Below, piece after piece: positions 1 through 9,780 of a DNA stretch of 64,000 nucleotides (position 1 is the stretch's first letter; each line of letters begins with the position of its first letter). Source of the stretch: Tritrichomonas musculus. Its lineage: Eukaryota; Parabasalia; Tritrichomonadida; Tritrichomonadidae. Location of the stretch: NCBI GenBank assembly GCA_039105265.1, contig JAPFFF010000008.1, positions 3,534,001-3,598,000 of the forward strand, read 5' to 3'. The position numbers and the translations under genes are program-made. The notes under the pieces were generated by a model that worked only from the letters and a program-made list of their open reading frames with translations, did not search any database and was not told the origin of the DNA.

Positions 1-998
1 TAGCTGAACATAAATGTAAATGTTTCAAGAACGTCATTAACAGGAATATTTGTTGAAGCAGGTATGTAATGGTCTAACAATTCATACTTCAATTGATATT
101 TCGTTGGTGTTGGTTCAGGTGATGGTGGGTCTGGATTGTCTCCAGGTCCTGGAATCACTGCTTGATTACCAATTTGTGTGAATTGATGTTTGAGGTGTCC
201 TCGTGCTTTGATTTCCTTTAGTCTGTTTAATTCTTCCATCGATATTGAATCATTGTCTTCAAGAAATACTTTTGCTTCAGCAACTGTGTAAGGGTCTAAT
301 ACTGCCCAAACAAGACCAGCGGGACTAACTTGAAAACGAATTGATAAATCACCAATGATTCCGTTAGGGAATAAATCGAATGCCTGTAATGCAAGCAAAT
401 CATCAAAAGGAACATTCAAATCAAATTCGACTTCACTTCTTCCTGTGTTCTTAAATGAATTCAAGTTAACATAAGCTCCTGCATGTGTCTGTGAATAGTT
501 GCTAATGTTTTCCCACAATGAATGAACGAATCTGCGACGTTTCTTCTCGGCTTCTGGTTTAACTGAAGAATATAAGAAGCCCTCACGAATGCATTCATTC
601 TGTTGGTATCCGACATTGACATTATTATGAAGAATCTCTAACCTGTCAAACAACTGGTTTGATGATTTGAAACCGACAAACAGTTTGTACAAGTTGTTGG
701 GGTCATTGATTTCATTTAATTTACTCATATCTGTATTCAATGACAAATCTAATTTAACGTGAAATGTTAAGAAACCTTTATCAATATCACTTATGAAGTG
801 GTCAGGATGTGTTAAACTTATTTGCGAATATTGTCCTTGATGAAATGGAGCTGGTTGGTCATGACAGTCAACAGTTCTAAATGAAAATGAACGTGTACCG
901 TCATTGACATTAATCATGTTTCTCATCTCTTCAAATGCATGAAGAACGTTTCCTGTTTCAGTGCGAAGATTATGGGCTCTCTCGTTTCTGTATAACAT
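1..998 (-). CDS. Maverick/Polinton-like major capsid protein, partial
   Basis: This frame runs from an ATG at 998 leftwards off the window edge, about 332 residues without a stop. The product has the look of a Polinton-type jelly-roll major capsid protein. It has a beta-rich middle and a segment reading VGFKSSNQLFD followed by GYQQNECIREGF, a signature I associate with Polinton capsid proteins. The visible part looks whole. It is the leftmost visible gene of a set of small genes continuing to about 2,480. The family call is from remembered motifs only. The other element genes (polymerase, integrase, ATPase, protease) would lie outside the window. Confidence 0.6.
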   Translation of the reverse strand, partial: MLYRNERAHNLRTETGNVLHAFEEMRNMINVNDGTRSFSFRTVDCHDQPAPFHQGQYSQISLTHPDHFISDIDKGFLTFHVKLDLSLNTDMSKLNEINDPNNLYKLFVGFKSSNQLFDRLEILHNNVNVGYQQNECIREGFLYSSVKPEAEKKRRRFVHSLWENISNYSQTHAGAYVNLNSFKNTGRSEVEFDLNVPFDDLLALQAFDLFPNGIIGDLSIRFQVSPAGLVWAVLDPYTVAEAKVFLEDNDSISMEELNRLKEIKARGHLKHQFTQIGNQAVIPGPGDNPDPPSPEPTPTKYQLKYELLDHYIPASTNIPVNDVLETFTFMFS

Positions 999-1047
999 TT
1001 ATGATTGAATAAAAAGGAAATAAAACACTTTTATCATTAATTAAATT

Positions 1048-1302
1048 ATGGGTGTCGGTATATTCAACAAAATCAAGAACGCATTTAAATCAATTGGCGG
1101 CAAAGTAAAATCATTCGCTCAGAAAGCAGTTAAAGCATTACCAAAAGTTGTTGATGTTGGAAAGCAAATCGTTGACAGAGTTAAACCGATTACACAATTC
1201 ATTCCTGGTGTCGGTCAGGTTGTTGACGCAATTGATACAGGTTTAAATGTTGCTGACAGAGTTGGGAGATTTGGAAAATCAATATTGAATGAAGTTAAAT
1301 GA
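1048..1302 (+). CDS. Small amphipathic minor virion-type protein of the Maverick-like element
   Basis: An 84-residue protein starting MGVGIFNKIKNAFKSIGGK. It is rich in Gly, Lys and Val and predicts an amphipathic N-terminal helix followed by a hydrophobic middle around IPGVGQVVDAIDTGLN. Small proteins of this kind sit beside the capsid gene in Polinton and adenovirus-like elements, where some act as minor capsid or membrane-active cement proteins. The gene is divergent from the capsid gene, 49 bases away. Function is inferred from position and composition only. The frame looks whole. Confidence 0.5.
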   Translation: MGVGIFNKIKNAFKSIGGKVKSFAQKAVKALPKVVDVGKQIVDRVKPITQFIPGVGQVVDAIDTGLNVADRVGRFGKSILNEVK

Positions 1303-1338
1303 AAAACAATGAATTATAATGATTTAATATAATTATAA

Positions 1339-1815
1339 ATGAATGAAAACATTAATGAACTTAAAGTTATAAATGATAATGTAAATGAATCAAAAGTATT
1401 TAAATCAATTGAAGAGTTCAATTTGTTCTATCAAAAGAATATCGAGCAAATGAAATCACAAACGACTAACTATTTGAACAAGATTTATAAAATCATCACT
1501 AATGACGGCAACGAATACAAAATCACTAAGCGCAATTGTACAGACGGTAAAAGACTTAACGGCGACATTTATTTGAAGAAAGTTGGGAACACAATCACTA
1601 AAACACTTGAAAATGACAACATCAAAGCTGATATATCATTAATGAAAGAATCGATTAACGAACTCAATGAATTAATAAATCAATTGAACAACAAAAATAA
1701 AATACTTGAAGAACATATTAATAAGCTTTCAAACGTTGTCGACCAACAATCAAAAGTTATTAATGAATATGTATTAAATGTTGTTGCTCCTGACAACCAC
1801 AGAATGATTAAGTGA
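1339..1815 (+). CDS. Coiled-coil protein of the Maverick-like element
   Basis: A 158-residue Asn/Lys/Glu-rich protein. The C-terminal half (about residues 100-145) shows heptad-like spacing of Leu, Ile and Val, suggesting a coiled coil. It starts at an ATG 36 bases after the preceding small gene on the same strand. I do not recognise a conserved domain. Its place in the capsid-side gene cluster suggests a structural or accessory role in the element. Its 3' end overlaps the 3' end of the next gene on the opposite strand by about 40 bases, so one of the two may be spurious. Confidence 0.45.
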   Translation: MNENINELKVINDNVNESKVFKSIEEFNLFYQKNIEQMKSQTTNYLNKIYKIITNDGNEYKITKRNCTDGKRLNGDIYLKKVGNTITKTLENDNIKADISLMKESINELNELINQLNNKNKILEEHINKLSNVVDQQSKVINEYVLNVVAPDNHRMIK

Positions 1816-2007
1816 ATCATGATGATTTAATGATTTAGTCGTTTTTGGAGGTGGTTCATGAAATATATTTCCTTTTTCATTATAACATTTCACTGTTGGT
1901 GCTGAATTTATTTTTGTTCTATTCTTTTGCATCGTTAATTGTAATCTATCAAAATGGTTTTTATGCTTATCGTCATGAACGGTTCTTAATTGATTGATAA
2001 CAGACAT
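1774..2007 (-). CDS. Small hypothetical protein of the Maverick-like element
   Basis: A 77-residue basic, His- and Asn-rich frame from an ATG at 2007. It has no recognisable domain. Its start lies 14 bases from the divergent start at 2022, which fits the compact head-to-head layout of this cluster. Because it is short and overlaps the coiled-coil gene at its end, it is uncertain whether it is expressed. Confidence 0.3.
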   Translation of the reverse strand: MSVINQLRTVHDDKHKNHFDRLQLTMQKNRTKINSAPTVKCYNEKGNIFHEPPPKTTKSLNHHDSLNHSVVVRSNNI

Positions 2008-2021
2008 TTAATTATTATTAA

Positions 2022-2249
2022 ATGAGTGAACTAACTGAATACAAGAAAGAAATACCCGAATTAAAACGAATCAAACGAGGATTAAAAGAAAAGTGTTATG
2101 ATTATAAACAATGTCTAAACAATATCAAATCAGGAATGTTAGGTTCTGACGGTCTTGCTGTTCGTGAATCTCTTATTGAAGACATCAACAGCCTCAAAAA
2201 TAAAGTTCATCAACTTGAGAACGAATTGAATGAATTGTCTAATAAATGA
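2022..2249 (+). CDS. Small coiled-coil protein of the Maverick-like element
   Basis: A 75-residue charged protein, predicted almost wholly helical. The C-terminal heptads around INSLKNKVHQLENELNEL are typical of a coiled coil. The ATG follows the divergent neighbour by 14 bases. No domain is recognised. An accessory protein of the element is the best reading. Confidence 0.4.
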   Translation: MSELTEYKKEIPELKRIKRGLKEKCYDYKQCLNNIKSGMLGSDGLAVRESLIEDINSLKNKVHQLENELNELSNK

Positions 2250-2481
2250 GCTCTTCAAGTTCAGCAATTAATTCAGCAGGACCGTTGAATTTCTTTAGTT
2301 GTTCAATAAAGTGATTTATCTCTTTTAGTACTCCGTCAACAACATCATCATTATCGTAGAGGTATTTTAATGCAGGTCTCCAACCTTTTAGCTTTTTGTT
2401 GATTCTATTAATGAGGATGCTTAATTGTTCCTCCGTTTGTCGGAGGCAGCGAGTGCTCGCAGCTTCGGCTTGGTTTGACAT
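2239..2481 (-). CDS. Small hypothetical protein at the right edge of the Maverick-like cluster
   Basis: An 80-residue frame from an ATG at 2481, overlapping the previous gene tail-to-tail by 11 bases. The product is helical and charged, with no known domain. The DNA near its start (2,430-2,470) is GC-richer than its surroundings and holds two small perfect hairpins, CCTCCG/CGGAGG and GCGAG/CTCGC. It is the last plausible gene before a long non-coding stretch. Confidence 0.35.
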   Translation of the reverse strand: MSNQAEAASTRCLRQTEEQLSILINRINKKLKGWRPALKYLYDNDDVVDGVLKEINHFIEQLKKFNGPAELIAELEELIY

Positions 2482-3244
2482 TATAAATTGCTGATAAAAA
2501 AATAAAAAATTTTTGAAAGTTCTATTTTTCGTTATTTTTCGTTGTTGTTATTTTTGGGAGTTTGTCAATTTATTCAAAATTTGTCTATGCCATTTTGTGA
2601 AAGTTTCGAGGGCTAATTTTGAAAAAGTGGTGATTTTTTGAGTCATGGGGCTGAGGTTTGGGGTCTGTAAACCCTATGACAAGGGGGTCATTTTTTATCC
2701 CCCCTCCAGACGGTCCACTATCACTACTCAGGGCAGCAAAACGATCTATTGCCATTGCAAATCGTCAATTTTCTGCTGCACTTGATGCAAAAAAAAAAAG
2801 AAGAGAAAAGAAAAGGAGAACAACCAAAACAGCTAGAATAACAACTCACAAAAGGAAATCAGCACGAAAGATGTAAATACATAGTTGATATATGTTAATT
2901 ATGAAATAAATATAAAATTGTTATTTTTGCATCATTGTATTTATTATGTTGGATAACTGAATATTGTTAAAAATATTGTATTATTTTTGCATGGTATAAT
3001 GTTTCATTTAATTGTTATTAATTATAAATATTTCGTTAACAATTATATCATCAGCATTTTAGCATTAAACAAAATTTTCATCAACATCATTCATTCATAA
3101 AACTTTTTAAAATTTTTTATTTTAACTAGAGTAACTCAGGCCAAATTTTTCACTTTTCTCATCACCCACAAATTCTCATCACTCAACGTTATTTTTATTT
3201 TTGTCATCAAATATTAATTATCAAATTATTTGATTACTCATAAA
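2482..3244. other. Non-coding spacer with a lysine-rich open frame of doubtful meaning
   Basis: Mostly AT-rich non-coding DNA. A short frame at about 2,673-2,876 would encode an Arg/Lys-rich tail but has no convincing start and is not called. Bases 2,717-2,732 form one arm of an imperfect inverted repeat whose partner is at 6,462-6,480. From 2,880 to 3,244 I see nothing else. Confidence 0.4.
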
Positions 3245-3820
3245 CAGGGATGGTCAACGTTGAAAAAACTGATAACGGAGAGACCGCATAAAAGTTCTTC
3301 GTTATCAACGTTGTCAATGTTGAAATGATGTCAACGTCAACATGACAAATGATATTGAAAGTTATCGTCCAAAAATATGTCACTTTTTAACTTTTTTCAA
3401 TTTCAATTCAACGAATTGAAATCAAAGTTATACTTTAGTATTTTTGCATGAAAATAGAATTGTTCATAATGAACAAATACTAATTAATTTCGAATTAGAA
3501 TATTTTTGCTTTTACACTCTTTATTTTTCTTAAATTTTAATTATACGCTTTTTTGTTTATTTTACGGTAAAAAAATTGAATGGTTGAAAAAATATATCAA
3601 AAAGTTAAAATTTGTAAATAATAAAAAAAAACTTTTTCATAACATAATGTGAATTAACGTTAACTCGTTCGTTTTTTCAATGTTATCTTAACGTTGAAAG
3701 CTTCGTTGATGGTCGTTCATTTCGTTGACCTTAACGGGCTCAACGTCGTTGATTGTTGAATGTCAATGAACGAGTGAATAAAAAATTCAACGAGCTCAAC
3801 ATCAACGTTGGCCATCCCTG
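3245..3820. mobile_element. hAT-type non-autonomous transposon (MITE)
   Basis: The ends are CAGGGATGGTCAACGTTG (3,245-3,262) and its inverted copy at 3,803-3,820, matching at 17 of 18 positions. The flanks are ctcataaa (3,237-3,244) and ttcataaa (3,821-3,828), an 8-base target duplication with one mismatch that fits the hAT pattern nTnnnnAn. The CAGGG start is also typical of hAT elements. The interior carries many copies of short TCAACG/CGTTGA motifs near both ends, as expected for transposase-binding sites. It encodes no transposase, so it would need one supplied elsewhere. Confidence 0.8.
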
Positions 3821-3849
3821 TTCATAAATACAAATATCATGTTAACCGA

Positions 3850-6500
3850 TAATATTTAATAAGTTTTTGCAGAAACCAATATCGATCCCAATCTTACATT
3901 TACCAATCAATTTATTTTATTACCTCATCAGGTAATTCCGAAATATTATTTAATTTCAGACGATAATGTCAATAAATTAATTCTCAATTATTCATTAGGT
4001 TCGGGTAAAACTGCACCTGCTGTTTTCAGAATTCTTTATTATCTCAATTTATATCGTAAATATCAATTCATTAATCGTTTTGCATTAATTAACTCTTCAT
4101 ATATGCAGCGAAACGAAGTTGATAGAAATGTTATCGTTGTTGGTGCATGGCAAACAATCGCAAATAGAAGTTGAATTAATGAGACCAGAATTTGGTATAA
4201 TATCAAACGAAATATATCAAAATTTACGTGATAATTATCTTCTCTAATTATTGAACAACGTCAGGAAGGTGAAGAAATTCGCAAACATTATATCAAAGAA
4301 TTCGAAAAAGAAATTACTTTTTGTGGTTATCAAGCATTTTTCAACATGTTATTCCCAACTATCAAAAGTGAATCATATGGACAAAGTGTTTATACATTAA
4401 TTTCAGAATATTATAATGGTAATATTAAAGTATCGCAAGAGTTCATTAATAATTATCATGATTCGTTGGTTGTTATTGATGAAATACAAAAACTTTAATC
4501 CATTGATGGATTAAATTCATATGTTGTTGTTGTTATTGTTTTGTCAAAAGAAAATAAAGTGCCAGAAATTGTTGAATATTTTTCAAAAAAAATTTTATGT
4601 ACTGTGATCAAATGGCTGACAAAAATAAAGATCCACCTCGTTTATAGACATTGAATGATATTAATATTATTATGAAAAATGAACTAAAAATTAAATCGTT
4701 ATATGGTGGTAAATATTTCAATATCAATGGTAGTGTGACTGATTACATATTACTAGATAATGTTAATTCGTATGATGATTCATATATTAATTCTTCTTCA
4801 AAGCATGACCTTTCAATGATTCATTTATTTTTTTCTTCAATGATTCTTCATTAATCAAGTCATCAGGTATATCAGTTGATAAAGCATTATTGTTGATAAT
4901 AAAATCTCGTAAACCGTTAACAGTTTCATTCAATTGTTCTTCAGTGATTCTATTACCGTTTGAACCTCCTACATCTCCGTTTGATACATTATCCTTGATA
5001 ACATAATTGTCGACATATCTTTTAATGTACTCGTTAATTAATCCTTCAATAGTATTTGTTTTTGTTATGTGTCCGCTCTGCTCAATCGTAAACATTCAAT
5101 TTATTTGAAACTAAACAATGTCAAAACAAGATAAAAATAATTCATCTGATAGCTTTGAATTAGATTTAAGTAATATTGATGATGAAACTGAGTTTGACAG
5201 TGAGGTACCTGATGATGACGAACTAGATGACCCGAAAGAATATTTTAAGAACACGTCAAAAAATAAATTAATAAATTGTATCAAATACAAAGTAATGAAT
5301 ATAGATGGAAGAAGTGTGGGAAAGATTCGAGAAATGAAGGTCAAGTTTCATCGATTTGTTTCATTGATGAACAAAATCAATGCAGATCTTAAAAGTAAAG
5401 GTAGTCAATTCCTTCAATTAAGATAGTATGCAACAGATAAAAAAAGTCTTGATATCATTATCAAATACTTTGATATTGTTGTTAACAATGATTTGAATTA
5501 TAGTTCTGACGGGTTTCATTCATCACCAATCAAACCTCCTAGAAAGAACCGAACTCCACAAACGAGCAAAGGAAGAAGAAAGATAACTAGTATTCATGAA
5601 CCTGTATCTGATAACAATAAACGAAAAACACCAAGAAGAAAACGAATAACATCTAGCTCGAGTGAAGAAAAATTAATGAATACAACTTTTTTGGAGTAAG
5701 ATGATTCACTTCCATCTTTCTCATTCAACGTCCCAGAATTTGAAAAAGAGGAGGAAGATAACTCATCATCTTTGTTGTTAATACCTTATGACTTTGTAGA
5801 AGATGACATTGAATTGCTCAATCAGTTGGGATACAACCAACCAAGGCTCAATATACTACCTAAATGTTATTACGCATCAAAAAAACCTCAAAACAAACTT
5901 GATGAACAAACGAAAGAAAATGTTGATGCATTACATCAAACACTAAAAAATATTAGAGAAAAGATGAAGAGAAACATTGATATAACCAATGAACGAAAAT
6001 ATATTATCGGCCTATCATCATTCTTCAGAGTGTTTGACACAATCATTAATTGAAAACGTATCAAAGGGATTGATGTTATAAAACCACCAATGAAACCAAA
6101 TGATGCTGTTAATAATTTTTCAGCATCTAAAAGGGTAATGATAGACCTCGACGATTTTTCGCAGTCATTTGTTTTCGATAAAGAAGAAGGTGATGACCTC
6201 GATCAAATATTCACTGAATATGCTAAACAAACAAATGAACCAAAGAAGAAAGGACATTTCAATGATGGTGATAAAGTTGAATTTAATAAAAATATATTTA
6301 AATCTGGTAAACCACTTACGTCAAAGATAACTGATGATGATATTGATGCTTTAATTAAAAAAGCAATAGCAACAACAGTAAGAAGAAAACGAGAGAACTA
6401 AGATGTACCAACAGTTCTTGAAAACATCGATAAAGATTTCACTAACTTTAACATTTAATCACCTGAGTAGTGATGATAGTTCCAGATGGGGAAAAGATAG
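3850..6500 (+). mobile_element. Broken virus-like remnant with a superfamily 2 helicase
   Basis: A fossil stretch. Near 3,990-4,500 the + strand still shows a Walker A-like SLGSGKTAP segment and a Walker B-like VVIDEIQ segment. Together these suggest a superfamily 2 helicase of the kind seen in large DNA viruses and related elements. From about 5,118 to 6,401 there is a highly charged Lys/Asp/Asn-rich coding remnant in one main frame. The element is broken, with several interruptions. An arm near 6,462-6,480 matches one near 2,717-2,732 in inverted orientation and may mark the element's limits. Family assignment is inference. Confidence 0.5.
4787..5095 (-). CDS. Small hypothetical protein inside the virus-like remnant
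   Basis: A 102-residue acidic, Asn-rich frame from an ATG at 5,095, 22 bases from the + strand coding remnant that starts at 5,118. It has helical, charged stretches (for example EEQLNETVNGLRDFIINN) and no known domain. Its head-to-head position with a coding remnant resembles the layout of the capsid cluster at 1-2,481. It may be an accessory gene of the same element. Confidence 0.35.
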   Translation of the reverse strand: MFTIEQSGHITKTNTIEGLINEYIKRYVDNYVIKDNVSNGDVGGSNGNRITEEQLNETVNGLRDFIINNNALSTDIPDDLINEESLKKKINESLKGHALKKN

Positions 6501-6824
6501 AAATTTAAATATAAGCCACCATATGAACCCTATGTTTGGCAAGTATTTGAAAGCATTTTCGAGACTATCCTAAGTCCTTAATTTTGAATTTCACATGAAT
6601 ATTCAAATTTAACCTCCTTATCTTTAAAATCGTCGAATACTGAGTAGCTACACAATCCAGAATTCACATATGAACACATTTTCGCTTTCGCTCAACTCCA
6701 GATACTCCATACTTATTCAATGAGACCACATTGGGACATTGCATATGACCTTATATTTTTGGCTTATTTTGACAACTTCTGGTTGACTCAGCTTTGCTGT
6801 GAAGGGATTCGGGACTGTTCCCAC
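6501..6824. other. Non-coding DNA with the left copy of a 28-base direct repeat
   Basis: No gene is seen. Bases 6,741-6,768 are identical to 7,409-7,436, so the two copies flank the inverted-repeat element at 6,825-7,375. The surrounding sequence also contains the similar word pair ttgggaca and atgggtaca, hinting at a longer diverged repeat. Confidence 0.5.
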
Positions 6825-7375
6825 TTAAGGCTGTAGTTTAAAATAGCATTCAAATTTTGAAAAGAAATTTTTTAAAATTGACTTTTCTTAAAATCTAAAG
6901 AGAAAATCGAAAAAAGGGCTCTGTTGTTTTCTTTGGAATTTTATTTAATATAGGGCTTTCTGTTTTTCTAAGAAAAAAAAATAAAAAATGAGAGTTGAAA
7001 ATTTGAAATACAAAAATATGCATAAACCTATGAAAAAGTTATTTTTTATTTTAAGTTTTCAGCTTCGTTTTTTAATTTTACATAAATTCTCAGGGATGAA
7101 ATAAATTTTAATGCCTCTCTCCAAAAAACAACAGAGCCCTTTTTTTGAATTTCTTTTTTGATATTTTGATCGATCTTATTATGCTTCAAAAAATAATTTT
7201 TTGCTTATAATTGTATTTATTTCATATATTATATTAAATAAGCAATTGAAATGATATGATGGTTATTGTATTCTGCTTTTAGAAAAATGAAAAATTAGGC
7301 ATCAAAATAGATATATGCGTACGTTAAAAATGACCGTTAATCAAAAATTGAATGCTATTCAAACTACAGCCTTAA
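6825..7375. mobile_element. TTAA-flanked inverted-repeat element with a nested inner inverted repeat
   Basis: The ends read TTAAGGCTGTAGTTT (from 6,825) and the inverted copy ending at 7,375. Similarity continues for about 33 bases per arm. The TTAA at each outer end could be a piggyBac-like target duplication, or the inner TA alone could be a mariner-like one. A second inverted repeat lies inside: 6,910-6,936 and about 7,121-7,146, both containing AAAAAAGGGCTCTGTTGTTTT. No transposase is encoded. It is best read as a MITE, possibly one inside another. Confidence 0.65.
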
Positions 7376-7709
7376 TGGGATCACTTATGGGTACATCACA
7401 TGAGAATCGCATATGACCTTATATTTTTGGCTTATTCATAAGAGTTTCTAAGGTGTTCCTGTTTCTAATTGTTCTGGTTTTCAAGCTCAAAATTTTTGGA
7501 TGATGGAAGCTGACACTTGGGACAACTGGGACAACCCCAAAATGCAGTTTTACAAAAATACCAATAATTTGAGCATTTATACAATCCAACCAAAATGTTA
7601 AACAAAAATGTTCAAATGAGTGTCATCAACAAAAATAAAAATGATTTGTGGAGTTTAGCATCACCATCAGTCATAATTGCTTTGAAATGTTTTCCAACAT
7701 CATTTTCTG

Positions 7710-8430
7710 TGAATTGTTCTAATAGTTGTTATATGTTGCTGCTTCATTTTGATTCCTTTTTAAATCAGGCTGTTCTTCATGATCCATCGAAGCATAATCT
7801 AAGATATGCTCACTTTGAAAGTCAATGAATTTATTAAAACACATTGTACCAAAAACATGATTGCATGAACCATCTCTCAAAAGAATAATATTTCTATCAA
7901 TTTGCTTCCAATTGTCATGAATTAATTGATGAACGAAATCATGCAACATTTTACTTAGAGTGTGTTGACAATCGTAAATTTTTTTTTTTTTTTTTTTTTT
8001 TTTTTGAACACCTAATAAGTTCATTAAAGATAAAAAGAAATCTCTCTGCTTATATCCAATTCCACAAACATAGCTCCCTAAAATTTGTGAAAAAGGAGTA
8101 ATTGAATAATTAGGTTTTTTAATATCAGAAATTCTCTTTTTTAAACCATTATTATCTTTTTGTATTCGAACAATTATTGAAACATTTTATCTTTTTTCTT
8201 TTATATAGTATTCTAAACGATTTTTTAATCATATATTTGTTTTGCAAAGGTTATCAGCTTGCATAGTTACTTTTTTTAAATTCATTATTTGTTCGTTAAA
8301 ATTGAAGTTCAAATCTGACATTTCTTTTTTCAAAGACAACAACTGATTATTAAGAGTAGAACCAAGATCTCAAAGGAGTTCTATATATTCTTGAATATTT
8401 GACCAATTATCTGCATAATATTTTTAAGTA
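7710..8430 (-). pseudogene. Decayed host-type coding remnant
   Basis: Read on the - strand, the stretch from about 8,430 to 7,710 keeps protein-like composition in pieces. There is a coiled-coil-like part (about 8,380-8,240), then a segment reading ITPFSQILGSYVCGIGYKQRDFF, then a part with CQHTLSKMLHDFVHQLIHDNW. A 27-base T run (7,979-8,005) interrupts the coding and would give polylysine. I do not recognise the family. It is probably a dead member of a trichomonad multigene family. Confidence 0.35.
7979..8005. repeat. Poly-T tract of 27 bases
   Basis: An uninterrupted homopolymer inside the decayed remnant. Similar tracts occur at 13,906-13,924, 25,617-25,633, 29,490-29,515 (T10 followed by A16) and 37,506-37,536. 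All but this one lie in intergenic DNA. They may be unreliable in length because of replication or sequencing slippage. Confidence 0.9.
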
Positions 8431-9780
8431 ATAAAAGCAGAAAAGGGATTTATAAATCATAATGCCTTTTCTTATTGGGTTACCTCGTTTTTTTGCCCAA
8501 AATTGCATGAAACAAGAGAAGATATATAATTATTATTGTTATAGATTTCCTTGCTTCCGCTTTTTGTTTCATGCAATGAGGTAAACTACACATTTTATAA
8601 ATCAATTATTAATATTAATCATAATTTATTATTTATCTTATGAACCAATTATTATTCTTGTAGAAGTTGGTAAATGTATATTATCATTCAATCACATTAT
8701 CAATTTTTATTGTCAAATTGCATAAATTTGGTATGTTGGAATAGCATTATATATTTTTGACTTTAATTTGAACCACAAAAGCCGATATTAGAATTGAGAT
8801 ATCTTCCATCTTGCTTGTTTTTGGGAAGAATGGTTGCCAGGTCGCAGCAAATGCGTGTAAAAATACCATATTTTAATTAAAAGGTCATAATTGCATATAA
8901 ATTGTGATATATTGCACTTTGTTCTAAAATTATACATTCATAAATTAATATATAAACGATATTTTCAGAAAAAGTTAAACTTTTTTTTTGGACAAAAAGC
9001 AGAAGCACAGAAATCTATCATTATTGTTCTATAATATTAATTTACAAAGGTTTAAAGACTCATATCAATATCATTGAAAATATTGATCTCTCAAACCAAA
9101 TTTAATTAACATATATTGTCTAATTATCATTATAATCACAATCTCACCATACAAAAAAATCAAATCATACACATTAACAATTCAATGATACAATTTACAG
9201 CATTGTTGATTTTTTGAGCAGCATTTAAAAGTTACAAAATTATTATTTTGATTTTAATTTATATTCCAAAAAATCTAGTATCTAGATATTTTGGAACTTG
9301 ACATATTTTTTCATGGAGCAATATTGACTGGCATTAAAAAGTTTTGAGTATAATGCAGGCAAAACTGTTTACAATACACCACTCAAAGCTGGTTTTTAAA
9401 AAATAGTTTCAAGTGACTTTTTGAAGAACCTTTAATTCATCATTTTTTCATATAAAAAAGCTTCTTCTCAAAGTTCTTCCAAAAAAGATATTGATGGAAT
9501 GAAAATAATAGTATTTATGAATTAAGTAAACTAAATATATGCCGATTTACTTAATTTTTTTTTGTTGTTAAGAGAAAAAGGCAGAATAATAATGTTTTTA
9601 TGTTTTTCAATTTGAAATTTTAGCAATTATCAAAATTTTGAAAGAAAAAATATTTTTTGAATGTAAAATTGAGAAAAATTCTTATATTTCTTTGAATTTT
9701 TACATTTCAAATTACGTTTATATATGAAAATACGTTATTCAGCCAATATTGTAAGTCAATTTTTATTTAGTTAATTTTTA
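8431..9780. other. Non-coding DNA with a short inverted repeat
   Basis: No gene is seen. An inverted repeat pairs 8,503-8,515 (TTGCATGAAACAA) with 8,563-8,577, flanked by ACCTC-type words on both sides (8,482-8,486 and inverted at about 8,578-8,582). This could be a roughly 105-base palindromic MITE or a hairpin RNA. The rest is AT-rich spacer leading to the gene at 9,781. Confidence 0.4.

Larger units (their letters stand above)
1..2481. mobile_element. Maverick/Polinton-like element, capsid-side part only
   Basis: A cluster of one capsid-type gene and five small genes on alternating strands with almost no spacing, unlike the larger single host genes further right. The visible frames look whole, so the copy is probably young, or at least this part is well kept. 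The left part lies outside the window. I see no clear terminal repeat for the right end, so the boundary near 2,480-2,700 is uncertain. Mavericks are known to be abundant in trichomonad genomes. Confidence 0.55.

Noticed and set aside
2658-2876. Arg/Lys-rich open frame downstream of the Maverick-like cluster
   Set aside because: It needs a non-ATG start, overlaps an inverted-repeat arm, and its basic tail comes from an A-rich tract.
7595-7828. Open frame on the + strand opposite the decayed remnant
   Set aside because: It mirrors the - strand remnant and has no independent support.
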